Position numbers and translations under genes: made by a program. The notes under the pieces are model-generated. The model was given only the letters and a program-made list of their open reading frames with translations. It made no database searches and had not been told where the DNA came from. Source: Aureobasidium sp. EXF-3400 (Eukaryota > Ascomycota > Dothideomycetes > Dothideales > Saccotheciaceae). From it: a stretch of 64,000 nucleotides of DNA. Shown piece by piece: positions 9,798-21,799 of this stretch; position 1 is the stretch's first letter; each line of letters begins with the position of its first letter. Location: the NCBI GenBank assembly GCA_024195585.1, contig SWBL01000090.1:90329-154328 (forward strand), given 5' to 3'.

Positions 9798-11963
9798 ATG
9801 TCTCCTATGAGGCTCATTCTTGCTTTTGAATCACTATACCTCGTTGACCTACGCCTTCTTTTTCTACTGCCAAGGGCCCCACATTCTTTTGTATATCCTG
9901 ATCATCACACACTCATTATATCGCTTGACGGTATGGCTCCCGCTGGTTGCTTTCTCGGCATCTTCTGCGGCACAAGCGCAAGCACAAGCACGGCCATAAC
10001 ACTTTCCTCGACATCGATTTCGACCACCATTCCTTCTTCGACTAGCTCGCTCATTTTGTCCTCTCCATCATCAGCGTCAACATCATCTACCGTAATCTCG
10101 TCTACGGCTCCCGTAGCAGCGAGTTCTACGCTTAAATCATCGCAAGCCGGCGTTTACTCAAACTGCTACTACAACATTGATGGGGTAGGAGAGTTTAATA
10201 CCAGATGGGTCGCAGACTGGACGACTGGTATCACGCAAGATCTGACTGGTATCGTGTCCTCTTCTTATACCGTTGGAACTGCTAGCTCCTCCACTACCCC
10301 AACCACCAGCAAAGTTAAGAGAGGTCTTGGTAGTCTTTTCTCTCTCTTCTCCAACTCTCTATCATTCAGAATTCTACCCTCCTCGATGACTCAGTCAGTG
10401 GTAACGACAGCAAGTAGTGCTATAGGTGCAGTCGGATCCCTTGCTTCTGGAGCTGGTGCAGCTGTTGCATCAGTTGAAGCGGCGATGAGCTCCAGTACCC
10501 AGCTCTACACCTCCTACAACGATATTTTGTACGGTAGTGTCAGAGCTGTTATTCTGTTGAGTAATGCTACCGGCTTCACCTCGTTCAGAAGCGACACCAT
10601 GGAGATCGACCTCAACTGGCTGGATTATCATTCTACCTATGACACTTCCGTGGTTTCTGATGCATCAACAGCATGGCACGAATATCGCGTCGATTGGCTC
10701 CCGGGAACCACTGATTATTACATCGACGGCAATCTTGTTGATAGTACAGCTAGCGAGGCAAGCCCTGGTCTATGGCTCTGGAATGCTTGGTCAGACGGGA
10801 ATGATGATTCTGTTTTCCAAATACGCAGCATTGATGCTTACTTCAATCGAACATCGGTCAACACAGACATTGCAAGTGGAATTGCAATTTGCAAGGAAGT
10901 CAGCATCGCTACAGGAGCCACGTCTGCTGTCGGCGCTGCCACTAGCGCGATTGGAGCCATAGCAGGAGCAGCTACTGCTGTCCCAGGCGGTATTGCAAGC
11001 TCAGCCTCGAGCTCGTCGAGCACCCCAACACCGACTCCTACCACTCTTGTTGCCTCAACCATGACTCCTTCACTCTCTGCTCAGGCCACTGTTTCCTTCA
11101 CAACCATCAGTTCAGCTTGGACAGGCCAGACAACTTCCACAACAACTCGGCTCAATGGCTTGTCTGCTAGCGTTATCGTCCTCACTCCCGGAGTGGTTCA
11201 GACTACTGCTTCGTCTACATCTGTTTCGGGCGGCTACGTCTACATGACTTCGACGACAGATTCGGGCACCTTCACCGCCGTCCAAACAAAGACCTTCCTC
11301 GTGGGTACAACGGCCACAGTCCAGATCATCTATCCCACTCCGGTCACCACATGTGGCAATACCGGAATTGCGTACGCCGGCTATACGAACTCGTTCGCCG
11401 GCGGCCAAAGCACCTACGGCTACCCCAAGTTCAATCCTACCGTCTACAAATCTGCCAAACCTACGCAGACCGGCGTGACGAACTACATTGCTGAAGTCAA
11501 TAGTGGAAGCAGTAATGTAGCTTACTACGGCCAAAAGACCTCCACTCAAAACTGGGTCATCGATCATACCTTCTACGTCTTTGCTCGTCAAGATGGATAC
11601 TACAGTTTCAACATACCTTACACCGATGATATTCAAATGTTGTGGTATGGTTCTAAAGCGGTATCCGGATGGACCAGGGACAATGCCGACATTATCCAGT
11701 TCTGGAGCAGCCAGATTGCCACGCAGACGCCTCAGACTGTTGCTGTTTACCTTACTACCGGAAGTTATCTCCCAATCAGATTACTTTTTGGTAACGGAGG
11801 AGGTGCTGGAGAGCTGGACTTCAACATTTATGCTCCGGACGGGTCGACAGTGTTAGCATCCAACAGGGGATTGGGTACGGGAAGCTCGTCGATCGATGTT
11901 GTGCAGTTCCCTTGTGATGGCACATTGGGTGCAAAGTTCCCTGCTTGGGGCTCGGAGACTTGA
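9798..11963 (+). CDS. Cell-surface protein: GH16-like domain fused to GLEYA adhesin domain
   Basis: A single open frame of 721 codons. Residues 45-110 are Ser/Thr-rich after a hydrophobic APAGCFLGIFCG start. Residues about 115-355 resemble a fungal GH16 (Crh-like) fold: DILYGSVRA, EIDLNWL at 269-275, WHEYRVDWLPG and YYIDGNLV. A second Ser/Thr/Pro linker runs to about 515. From there a GLEYA lectin-type domain is seen, with GNTGIAYAGYTN, IPYTDDIQMLWYG and a final YLPIRLLFGNGGG segment. Residue 273 is Asn where GH16 enzymes usually have the acid/base Glu, so catalysis is doubtful. The true start is uncertain: ATG 9798 gives a hydrophobic but odd leader; ATG 9933 starts at MAPAG. No GPI tail is visible. 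Confidence 0.75.
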   Translation: MSPMRLILAFESLYLVDLRLLFLLPRAPHSFVYPDHHTLIISLDGMAPAGCFLGIFCGTSASTSTAITLSSTSISTTIPSSTSSLILSSPSSASTSSTVISSTAPVAASSTLKSSQAGVYSNCYYNIDGVGEFNTRWVADWTTGITQDLTGIVSSSYTVGTASSSTTPTTSKVKRGLGSLFSLFSNSLSFRILPSSMTQSVVTTASSAIGAVGSLASGAGAAVASVEAAMSSSTQLYTSYNDILYGSVRAVILLSNATGFTSFRSDTMEIDLNWLDYHSTYDTSVVSDASTAWHEYRVDWLPGTTDYYIDGNLVDSTASEASPGLWLWNAWSDGNDDSVFQIRSIDAYFNRTSVNTDIASGIAICKEVSIATGATSAVGAATSAIGAIAGAATAVPGGIASSASSSSSTPTPTPTTLVASTMTPSLSAQATVSFTTISSAWTGQTTSTTTRLNGLSASVIVLTPGVVQTTASSTSVSGGYVYMTSTTDSGTFTAVQTKTFLVGTTATVQIIYPTPVTTCGNTGIAYAGYTNSFAGGQSTYGYPKFNPTVYKSAKPTQTGVTNYIAEVNSGSSNVAYYGQKTSTQNWVIDHTFYVFARQDGYYSFNIPYTDDIQMLWYGSKAVSGWTRDNADIIQFWSSQIATQTPQTVAVYLTTGSYLPIRLLFGNGGGAGELDFNIYAPDGSTVLASNRGLGTGSSSIDVVQFPCDGTLGAKFPAWGSET

Positions 11964-12820
11964 TATCGATCGATGGACAGAATGCCATGATGTAGCCTTT
12001 CTCAGTTGGAACATCTCACTCGACCTATCACTTTCATTTTTTTACAACCCCTACTTCAATAGTATACATATAGCTCGCACCAAGACTTTCATTCGCCCGT
12101 TATAACTGTCAGTGAGGTGTATGTATCATTCACTGCCTGAATACGATAGTCGACTAGCATCGTTCTGCTCATAACGAACAGGCTTGAGATTTTCAATGTC
12201 TTCTGCTTTTGAGGGCGTCTTAGCCCAAGACGAAGTTAGAAAGTCGAATTTTAGCGGCGAAAGGCTCCCTTAGCTTGTATGCCATTTGACTCGATCATGC
12301 CGACATGTCACACAATGGTAGACATATCAGAGTATGCATCTGGAGAGCCTACCAACTCCTGGGTGGAACATAAGCCCTGCAGCTCCTGAATGAGACACCA
12401 AAGTGCAGAAGCTTTCACAACGAAGACAATATACCTCACATCGAATAGCACGATACGGTTACAGTATGTTGTCGGTCCGCAGTGGGTCCGATTGGGAACG
12501 AGCCTCGGAAGATACTTGCCACATCTCGGCCGTATGACTCCTGATAGCGAACAAACACGGATAGCAGCTCACTAGCTTACCTGTATGCACGAACCTCCTC
12601 TCAAGAGGTAGCTGTCAAAATGCACAGTACTCTCGGAGAACCCGCCAACGTCCTCAGAAAAACACCCCAACAGCTCTTGTTAGGCAGATTCTCAGTACAA
12701 GAACAACGCAGCATCTTCATGACTTACACAGGACAAAAGAGGTGTCACGCGTGATACGAGAACCTGGAATAGACTCTTGAAGAGCGTTACTGGCCTGCTT
12801 TAGCAGGCCACCCTAGCTTG
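11964..12820. other. Intergenic region between GLEYA gene and tRNA locus
   Basis: 857 nt without a supported gene. Near its end, 12791-12810 form a hairpin with 9-bp arms TGGCCTGCT / AGCAGGCCA around a TT loop, just before the inverted tRNA repeat. Confidence 0.55.
12791..12810. repeat. Short perfect hairpin next to the tRNA inverted repeat
   Basis: TGGCCTGCT, a two-base TT loop, then AGCAGGCCA. Nine GC-rich base pairs would extrude or fold readily. It lies 11 nt before the left arm of the larger inverted repeat. Role unknown. Confidence 0.6.
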
Positions 12821-12899
12821 CTCCCAACAAACAGGTCGGTTAGCTCAGTTGGTTAGAGCGTGGTGTTAATGTCTGATGATGCACGGCGCGTCAGGGTCG
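12821..12899 (+). pseudogene. Decayed inverted half copy of tRNA-Ile
   Basis: This 79-nt stretch matches the 5' flank, acceptor 5' strand, D arm, anticodon region, intron and start of the variable region of the functional tRNA-Ile on the opposite strand (13016-13094), without gaps. It differs at six positions, all transitions. The T arm and the 3' acceptor strand are missing: after 12899 the sequence is unrelated, so it cannot fold as a tRNA. The anticodon AAT is preserved, but the flanking loop base is changed. Confidence 0.8.
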
Positions 12900-12979
12900 T
12901 ACTTCTTGTTGCATATCTCCAGAATAGAGGGCATCTGCGCAAAAAGAAAAAAAGGGATGCCAGATTGTGCATGGAAGAT

Positions 12980-12983
12980 AAAA
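12980..12983 (-). terminator. Pol III terminator of tRNA-Ile
   Basis: On the minus strand a TTTT run follows the tRNA 3' end at 12992 by 8 nt, preceded by CTTCTTC. Four T residues are the minimum for a Pol III stop. Confidence 0.55.
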
Positions 12984-12991
12984 GAAGAAGA

Positions 12992-13081
12992 TGGTCAGTA
13001 CGGGGGTCGAACCCGCGACCTTGGCGTGCCGTGTATCATCAGATATTAGCACCACGCTCTAACCAACTGAGCTAACCGACC
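12992..13081 (-). tRNA. tRNA-Ile(AAU) with 16-nt intron
   Basis: Read on the minus strand: acceptor GGTCGGT pairs with ACTGACC and the discriminator is A. The D arm is AGCTCAGTTGGTTAGAGC. The anticodon stem TGGTG pairs with CGCCA, with loop CTAATA interrupted by a 16-nt intron one base 3' of the AAT anticodon. The T arm GCGGG-TTCGACC-CCCGT is standard. The length of 90 nt fits a 74-nt tRNA plus intron. The A and B boxes are intact. Confidence 0.92.
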
Positions 13082-13094
13082 TGTTTGTTGGGAG
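13016..13094 (-). repeat. Right arm of tRNA-Ile inverted repeat
   Basis: Includes the 5' 66 nt of the functional tRNA-Ile gene plus 13 nt of its upstream flank (CTCCCAACAAACA when read on the minus strand). It is 73/79 identical to the left arm at 12821-12899; the central spacer is 116 nt. Confidence 0.8.
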
Positions 13095-13301
13095 TAAGTG
13101 GTAATAATCATCAATATGTATTTTCACTTTTTCTACTGAGAAGTGCTGGATGTGGGTCCTGAAGCAATCCAACAATCCGATAGCTCGATCTAGCCGCCCA
13201 CAGTGCCGGGTCGCTCTCACTTGCACATCGTATGAGAGGGAACACGAGACAATCTCTTCAACGAATCCATTTTCTCGTGCTCTTCTCATGGCCTTGTTGT
13301 G

Positions 13302-14940
13302 ATGGCGCCACGGTCGACCGGCTGTGCCAACTGTCGGAAACGTAAGATCAAATGCGACGAAGGCCGCCCAGGATGCAAGAAGTGCCAGATCCACAATACG
13401 CCATGCCCGGGTTATCGAGGTATCAAACCTGACGGACTGGAATGGCGCGATGAGACGCAGGCTGTATCGATGCGTGTGGAGAGAGCATGGAGGACTGGTT
13501 CCGGCAGCAGTAGTTCTGAAAACAGTAGCGATTCCGACAGCGGTGCTCCGCCCACCAAAAGGGTCGAGGAGTTGAGTCTGTTTGCGAAGCCTGCGGTGAC
13601 CGGATATACCGTCATACCACAGGCTATCTTCAGTGCTGCAACCAACCGCTCGCAGATGTTCGATGTCAGCATGAGATTGTACCGACCTACGACCCTGGAC
13701 GAACAGCCATTGCGCGCTCACATATCCGACTTTTCATGTATACAAAAGACCATCACCTCAAAGTCGTCACCAGCATTGCTTGCAGCTATCGATACAATCA
13801 GTTTGTTGCAACTCGGTGTATCCTACCAGGACCAAGCATTCTTCGAACATGCTCGCCGAAGATATGGACAGGCGTTGACAGCATTGGTGGTTGCACTTAA
13901 TAAGCCAAACGTGCTTGGTAATAATGATGTTCTGGGTGCCATGAAAATACTCGAGTTCTGTGAGGTATGTCTTTTCAACCCATAACGACAACCTTCTTGC
14001 TGACACACACGATAAGTTATTCCGACCTGTAGCACAGCAAGGAAGCTGGATCAGCCACGTAAATGGAGTAGAGAATTTCTTGGTGCAACGGGGACCAGTC
14101 CTGCTTGTGACAGAGCTTGACAATATGCTATACTTTCATGCCAGACATTCTTCCGTGGGTGCTCTTCTACATAAAAGTATGACGGTTGCTGATGAACCAC
14201 AGATTCTTCAAGGTGTTCTCAAACGCAAGGCCATAATTTTTGCAGAACCGAAGTGGATGGCAGTCACGAAAAACACGCCTTACACGGATTCATCGCCTCG
14301 TCTATTCGACATTTTGATACATATACCAGGCCTTTTCGAACGTGCTGATAATTTAATCGCGAGTGGTGAACCTACCTATCTGAGTGGAGTGGTTTCAGAC
14401 TTGGTTACTGCCATCGAGCAACTCCACGACTGGGAAGCCGGATATCACGCTGAGTTAAAGGACCCAGCCTTCACGAACGTTGAAATCTCAAGGTTCAAAA
14501 GATTCACACGACTATGTCATAACAAGACGTTCCCACTAGCCCTCGACTTCCCTGATTTTCTCACGGGTTATCTACAGTCGATACACTGGCTCTATCTCTT
14601 CACTATTGAGCGCACGCTTCAGGAAGTCCTGATGAAATACCCTGGTAGCAAGTGCACCTTCTCGCTCGATGAAGTGAACAAGCGAATCCTGCAGACCGCC
14701 ATCTACATGTGTCAGATGATGCCATACTTCTGCGAGCCGGATGCTGCATCAATGGGCCGCTTCGCCACTTTTATGCCTTTGGTGTTTGCACTCAAATATT
14801 TTGAGTCCCGCGGCATGAAGGCACAACAGGATTGGTGTCAGGATGTCACCGATGCCATGTTCAACGATGGCATTAACCCACCATGGAAGTTGGACCTGGC
14901 CAAAGGATTGAAGCCAGGTGAGAAGAAGCAGATTGCATAG
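13302..14940 (+). CDS. Zn2Cys6 fungal transcription factor
   Basis: Putative sequence-specific regulator of the nucleus. Exons 13302-13964 and 14017-14940 give 528 aa. The N-terminal Zn cluster is complete: C8, C11, C18, C25, C28 and C35 within GCANCRKRKIKCDE and GCKKCQIHNTPC. A Ser-rich acidic linker follows (about 66-85). The remainder is helical and matches the fungal-specific regulator body seen in short Zn2Cys6 proteins (DUF3468-like), with FCELFRP and HVNGVENFLVQRGP. The start is ATG 13302. The gene begins 207 nt from the tRNA repeat and converges on the OPT transporter, with 271 nt between stops; co-regulation is possible but not shown. Confidence 0.85.
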
Positions 14941-15211
14941 TCATAAATTGCCAGAAACGCGCAAAAACGTGTATTGAGATTGCACATCAAGTGTTGTTGC
15001 TTGAGACTCTGACAATCAAGTTGGAGTTTGGCTAGAATAATGTATCAGACATTGAATGTGTCATATCAACAGGAACAGAGTCTGTGATCATTATTATCAT
15101 TACATACGAAACATAAAACAAATCCTTCTCAAGAAGCCCGGTTGAAGAGGGATACTTGATCTGAAAACCCTTCGGTTGTTGAAAGCCGATTGTTCATATT
15201 TCTGGACCTCT

Positions 15212-18022
15212 TTACCACGTGGAAGGACCAAAAGTAGCACCTTCAGGTAGGACTTTTGATACAGCTGTCCCCAGACTGTCCATTGTGTTGTACACAGCGA
15301 CATTGCCCCACCAATTAGGCGCGTCGGTGTTGGTCAAACTGATTGTCAAAACAATCAAGATGGTCGAGATAGCAAGGCCGGAATCAAGAGCCGCTGATGT
15401 AATGTAATTGAAGCGCATCCACCAGCCTCTGTATCTGTTTCGAATCCACTTGTTGAAGATAAAGCCAACAATGCCCCATGACAGGTAGTTCAGGGGTGTG
15501 GCAGGAGGGATTTGTCCAGTGCCGCCAAAGATCAGGGGAGCGCTGAGGAAGCGAATGGGTGACTTTGGCCACTGCTTGGCTGCAAAGAAGAAGACGACGG
15601 GAGCAGCAGCACCAGCTAGCCAGAACCATTGCAGGTTCTTGTAGGTGGCATCACCGCTGAACATGCGTGCGGGGCCAATGACTCCCCAGATCACGCTGGC
15701 GTTGTAGAAGACTCTTCCTCCAGGACAAGTGAAGTGATTGACCTGGTGAAGAGCGCATAGGTCTTTGATACCACCACCAAAGGCCCACTCGAAAACTGCA
15801 AGTTGCACGATACACGACCAGATTGTCGCGACCAACTGTCCCATGAACATTGTCTTTGGAGGAACCTTGAGATAGTGACCTGGAAGAGTATCATCAGCAC
15901 CATACTCAAAACATGGCATCCTTGAATATGCTTACCGAGCTTCATGTCCTGAGTAAAGGCAAGACCTTGTGTCATGGTGATGTAGCCGTAAGTCTTGAAC
16001 AACATCATGGCATTAGGTTTGCCGGGTTGCATGTATCCGATTAAGAACTCGGTAAACACGTTAAGACCAAGCTGTACATTGGTGATTGCTTGAATGAACC
16101 CAATAGGTAAGAACCAGCTGTTGCATAGATAGTTAGCATCGTTTCTACAAGTACGGGGAAAGCTAAGACGCAGATCTGACTTACACGAAACTGATGATGA
16201 ATGCAAGAATCAAGGCCCACCAGCTCATCTCCGTGGGATAAGCATAGATAGTGGCGAAGGAAAGCCCAATACAGATCAGAAGTAGCACTATGTACCACCA
16301 AGCAGGCACTTTTGGGTACTTGAAAAGAAGTTAGGCTATGGAGATAAGTGTTGTTGCATGCGGGACTTACCTTATCCATCATCTCTTGGTGTATATCACG
16401 CATATCATCACGTGAACGTCGCCATCTATCAAGAATGAATTTTCCGTGAAAGAGAACGGTATGGACAACCACGGCGGAGATCGCAGCGAAAGAAAGACCA
16501 TAGCAAAGTGCGAATGTTGTTGACAGGAAAAGAGGAGAATACTCTTCGTACTTCTTGAGGTCCAAAGTGATCTGCGGCGTTAAAATCCGGCTGACGTTGT
16601 ACTGATTTGCACCTAAATCAAAGTATTAGACTACTAACAAAGAAAGATAGAAGCATAAGGTTATAGTACTGACTGTTGTCGTAAGAGCTAGATGTACTGA
16701 ACGGTAAGTAGTCGGCGTACCAGGTTCCACTGAAGTGGACGCCTGCTGCTACCACCCAATAGAAGACGACAAGACCGATTAGGGTATTACCGATGGCATG
16801 CCATGGAGGAATCAGAGGACTGAAGACATATCCAGTGATCTGAGTCCAATCGAAGGTAATGGGGAGAAGTGCCATACCACTGAAGCCTCCAAAGACCTTG
16901 TTGACATTGACATTGTTAGGCGCGATCCAGGTAGGAAATGCGAAGACACTCAGGAATTGAGCGATGTAGCCAGGAAACCAGTAGTAGAGGAATGACCCCA
17001 GAAAGACATAGAAGAACCAGCGATATCTAGAGATAGACCAACCGTTGGTCTTTGCAGGGTCTGTCTTAGAGTTGTCGTGAAGGGTGTACATGAAGGCACA
17101 GTTGACTAGATCCTGAGGCCAAATCATAGGAGCAGGCTCGACCAGCCAGCGAGAGAAAAGACCAGCAAGACCAAAGCCAACGCACTGGGTGCTCAAAGCA
17201 ACAAGCACACCAAATCCCCATCCCCAATTGAATTTGTAGAAACCACGCTGAGCCTGGAGAATATCGGTGAAATAGCCTACACCCGTTCCGAACGAGGCAT
17301 TGGCCATGATGACGATCATCGCATGCTCTTTGAAGTTGAAAGGTCCGGGATTGAGATTCCACTTGACACCAAAAGTCGTGTATTGTCGATTTGGCATGAC
17401 TTTATCCCAAGCAAGACCAACGGGATAGACGATGAGTTGCGCAACATACGAGGTAATGGTAATCGAGGGTGAACGTAGAGAGAAAAGCATATTCAAACCG
17501 GAGCCGATGGTAGTCATCAGAAGTGAGATGACCCACATGCGGATAGTGTTGCAAGGGCTTCACTATGGTTAGCTGTGTAGTGGTAAGGACAACAGAGGTC
17601 AACCAAACTCACAGATCGACATCGTAATTCCTGACAGCAGCTCTAACTTCGGGGTATGGACTGTTCTCCAAGAGTTCATTTACAAGATGGTTTTCGCCAT
17701 CCTTGTCATGATGCTCAACAGCTTCGTCAACTGCATGGAGATCATCGCTCTCAAGGTTGGGATCCCAAAGTGCATCCGCATTATGCTTAAAGACTTGTGG
17801 AAGCAATCAGCATCAAGGCCACAGGGCACACAAGGTATACTAACCTTTCAGGCGTCTTGCAGCCTCTGCCTCTGACAGTTCGTGTGCTGATGAAACACCA
17901 ACAGTCTTCTCGTCCTTTTCGCCCTTGGGGCTAGAAGAACCAGAGCTCTGGATCTCATCGATAGCGATACCTTCGCTAATCTCAGGCGAGCCAAGTCCCA
18001 GTTTCGTGAGGAAGCCAGGCAT
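15212..18022 (-). CDS. OPT-family oligopeptide transporter
   Basis: Plasma-membrane proton-coupled transporter of small peptides or glutathione-like compounds. Seven exons on the minus strand: 18022-17845, 17793-17613, 17557-16674, 16612-16371, 16318-16185, 16117-15936, 15879-15212; joined 822 aa, usual for the family. The hydrophilic head has LEDD-type charged residues and SPYPEVRAAV, which leads into the first conserved block. About 14 hydrophobic segments follow. Family hallmarks seen are NPGPFNFKEH (the NPG-x-F-x-KEH signature), PTWIAPNNVNVN, the LGHYLKVPPKTMF block, and the end SLTNTDAPNWWGN. The substrate cannot be set from sequence. Confidence 0.93.
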
Positions 18023-18101
18023 GTTGGCGAGAAAGCTGGAGGAACAGTAGACTGTCAGAAAAGTATGATCATTCAGCACGGTGTCCTAGACTCAGACCAT
18101 A

Positions 18102-18109
18102 TTTATATA
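18102..18109 (-). promoter_or_regulatory. TATA box of the OPT transporter
   Basis: TATATAAA on the minus strand lies 80 nt upstream of the ATG at 18022. Position and sequence suit a regulated nutrient-transporter promoter. Confidence 0.5.
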
Positions 18110-21100
18110 CGTCTGGCAGAATGACGGTGGACCATGCCTCCCTGAAGATAGCTAAAGAAGGGCACAACCTCAATTGGAAGGTCAATGATTGACAATCTAT
18201 GAATTTTCTAGGAGAATTGACGTGTGATTGGCTTTTCTGGTCGTACTGATAAGCCAAGCGACGTGAAAAGAAGCATCGAGAGCTGCAACAGAAGAAGTGT
18301 GGACGCCGTGATAGCTTGACGTATATGGCTGGTGCCATTTGTGCAGCATGTCGCATCCGTGGGTTACCTGTAGGACTTGCCGACTGCCGATGTACTCTAT
18401 CTCAGTGCACTCAAAAGTAGGACAACGGTGCGCTTTGATAGCTGGTCTGATTGTGATTCGCTACAGTGGTCATCTCCACTGATTGATACGAAGGATCTGC
18501 TGAACCAGAACGGTCGACGGAGCGTGGTAGCAGCCGAATATCCAACATGACCCACATATGCGCGCCCCAAGATAATCGCCCTGGTAAAATGTAGTTCGTC
18601 TGAGGCGAGCAGTCGCGTGTGGAGGAGGATCAGCTTGGACTGTTCACACTCGAGCCTTGAAGCATACAATTGCGTCGGAGATGGGAGATTCTTGCGTGAC
18701 TGGACTGATGGTTTTTTTTTTTTGAGAAACCTATGCCCGTTCGAGAATAGGAGATGAGGTCTTGGTACATCCAGAGTTGAAGACCGTCAGAGATAGGCGA
18801 CATAGCATCTGATGAACTCCTTGTGTCAAAGTAATGCCAACGGAATCGCCAAGTATGGTACGGGTTCCCGGCTCAATTCGCCTCCAACTACAGATGATAC
18901 GCAGGCTCGCCAAGAGATAGAAATGACAAGGGACTCTTTCTAAAAATCTTCTTCGAGTAGCGCATATCTTGTGTGCATGAGCCGAGTAGATATGCTTCTA
19001 GGTGTTGTCTGAGCCTCAACACCAGGACTTGGGCGGTGTCTGGTTTGCGAACAGTTTCATAAGTCAGGCGATGAAGCATCTTTACAGACACGCGCCGCAA
19101 ATCCAGAGTGTCTGTGTGCGGGAAGATTGGGCAGATTGTCCAGGGTCCAAGCGCACGAGGGTACCTATTCTCTGTGGGGGCTGCCGTAAAAGAGGTTGTG
19201 CAAAGGTTCACGACCCAAGCCAATCATCAGATGGATGTTGTGAACGGCTTGTGGATAAAACCAACATATCCGGGCTTTCTTTCGCTAGTGGAGCGGCAGA
19301 CTCATCCAATTGTTCATCCAGAAGTGCATATGCAGACGAGCATGTCTCGTAGACTGTAACCCTGACAAATCAGTCTATTACCTATGTTGGTTATGCGGCA
19401 CATCACTTCCTGAGAATGGGCTCGCCTGGATTGAACAGCATGCATGGAGGCGTGTTTGATGCTTGAGATTTCCCTTGCCTCGGGACGAGATGGAGCTGGA
19501 TCGCTTTGGACTAACATTGCCAGTCAATCACACCTATCCATCCATTCTACTAACCACAGACTCTGCAATCATTCCGGAATTCCTGGCGATACAGATTTTT
19601 TCAGGTACACAACGCAACACATCGTTCAAAAGGCAACGTGAAACCGCAAGGGCAACAATGCATGATATAGCCACTCAAGGCTTGGCGTCTGCCTACTGCG
19701 CAAAGGTCTGGTAGGTCAACGATATCGCTCATATCTAGACGTGACACCGCAAGACTCTGTTGGATTCGACAAGCCCACCAAGTGACGAGAGAGTCAAACC
19801 TTGCATTATTTAACATGTTAAGAGCTCTGCGCACGAATTTGACAACGATCCAGATATGCAGCCGTCACAGAATATCCTCACACGGAATCTTGCCGTGTGC
19901 AAAATCAGTATGGGCTGACAGAAGTTCAGCCTTGCAGTCTCAAACGGATGTCACCATGTACTCAGCTCTTTAGCGATACGAAGTGCCAATCCTGCTAATG
20001 ATACATGATACCATTGCGCTGCGACTGAGGCGCACAGCGGCAGCGTCACCTGTGTAAGTATCCAGTCGGCATGCATGAAGCCTGAGTTGACGGCAGAAGA
20101 AAATCCCTTCGAGAAAGTCGTATCGCAATCATGGACAACTTGACTCACGCTATCAGACCGAAGAGGTTCGAAGTCATGCTTTGTATTACGTTCATTACCA
20201 ATGCATATATGCCTGTAAAGTTGCCTCGCTCTCACAAAACTTACATAGCATATCTCAAAGCATCGATCAGACATCCTCCTAAGACCGAGGTTGAGAAAGT
20301 CGGATCATTCGCGATAGTGTTTGAGAAGCAACTCACTCTTATTGGCTCTGTCAGCAGCAGACGCTCGCAGTGGTATGACGGTAAGAAGGACCAAGCATTT
20401 ATTATGTTGAGCCATGAAGTGATGTATTTCGTATAAGGATCAGACTTTTGACACGGTACTGTACAGTTTCTGTCGCAACGACATCCGAAAGTCAAATCGA
20501 TGGTTGCCATCTTGATTGCTTCATTCAATATGCTCGTAATTTCACGAGCTACATTCGCTGTGTGCGGGTATCGAGCACGATCAGTGACGAACGGCTGGGG
20601 AAAGTATTGGTGCCTTTTTGACAAGTCGCAATTTGTGTGGGAAATGAAAATCAGAACGATTGACATTATTGTAATCTGCGAGGATTGCGAATCGATCACC
20701 ACTAACAGGCCGGTCCATCTTGGGCATCTCAATCTTGGTTTCAAGTTTGTTCCTAAGTGGGAATTGGTCGATAGTGATGATTGATACACACGCCTTAGGC
20801 GTTGTGTTACTACTTCTTTGTGACACACTTGGGAAGCCACGAAGATGAGGCGTGCCTTCAATATTGAGTCTTCTGACAGACCATTGTTTTGCTCCACGTT
20901 GCGAGTATGTCTGTGAGAGACGAGTAGTTCGATATCTACAATACACTGCAATAACGAGTGTTTCGTATCGCACGTTTCTTGTAGAGGGTGTTAGTGGATC
21001 GGCAATAATGTCTCCACAATATACAAGCAGTCAAACGATGCTGAAACGATTACGGCTTGTCGTCGATCAGACTGACATTCGAGTTGAGCCGCACGATTGT

Positions 21101-21777
21101 CGGCAAGCCGGATAATGCTGCGGGTGAGGCGGCCAGGATGGTCAAGATTGCCGCAAGCGATGTACAAAGGAAACATGTGTGCGCAACAGGCGCCGGGCGC
21201 CTCCAAGGTACTTTATACACAGTATGAACAAATTGAATGAGCAAGTATCATCTGCGATATGTGAGTTGGTGGACCCGAAGGACAGGAGACGCGCGGGAAT
21301 CACAATATCGACTAGATCAATTTATGTTGCTGTTGGTGAAGGATGGATGTTGAGTCAGATGCAGTCGTCTGCCTATCACCTGCTGAATGCAGACTCTTGG
21401 CGCGAGCGAGTAGAATGCGCTACTCAGAGACGTCGAGACGGTTGCTTTTGAACGAACAGATTTGCAAGGGAAGTGGTCAATTCTGACAGCGCACCTCCAC
21501 CTCGGCACAGAGAAAACACACCCACGAAAGCTGTGCATGTGATTGAGTGGGTTCCAAACACGAGGGGCAATGTAGATGCAATCAAGCCCTAGAGCCGCGA
21601 CCCAACCCATGTAAAACCATGAACACAGACCCGCCGATAGAATGCTTGGTGGGATATGCAGAGGAGGCATATGGCTGCTGCCAGTGAGACGCGCGGCGTC
21701 GCAGGCGTGTCTAGACGATGAAAGCTGCAGGTGATAAAAACCGGTTTGGTCGCGTCGATGTCTCCGTACAACACAGC

Positions 21778-21799
21778 GAAGAACGTTTGAAGAACGTTT
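21778..21799. repeat. 11-bp tandem repeat
   Basis: GAAGAACGTTT occurs twice head to tail without a spacer. Short and isolated; it may be a small slippage duplication or a protein site. Confidence 0.5.

Noticed and set aside
13059..13721. 220-codon minus-strand frame
   Set aside because: It overlaps the zinc-cluster coding exon and the tRNA flank; the sense Zn2Cys6 motif is decisive.
13302..18022. Possible secondary-metabolite or nutrient gene cluster (regulator plus transporter)
   Set aside because: Only one regulator and one transporter are present, with no biosynthetic enzyme beside them; a cluster cannot be claimed.
20241..20951. 236-codon minus-strand frame in the gene-free island
   Set aside because: It begins with a plausible length but shows no domain, coherent hydrophobic pattern or codon bias, and competes with frames on the other strand.
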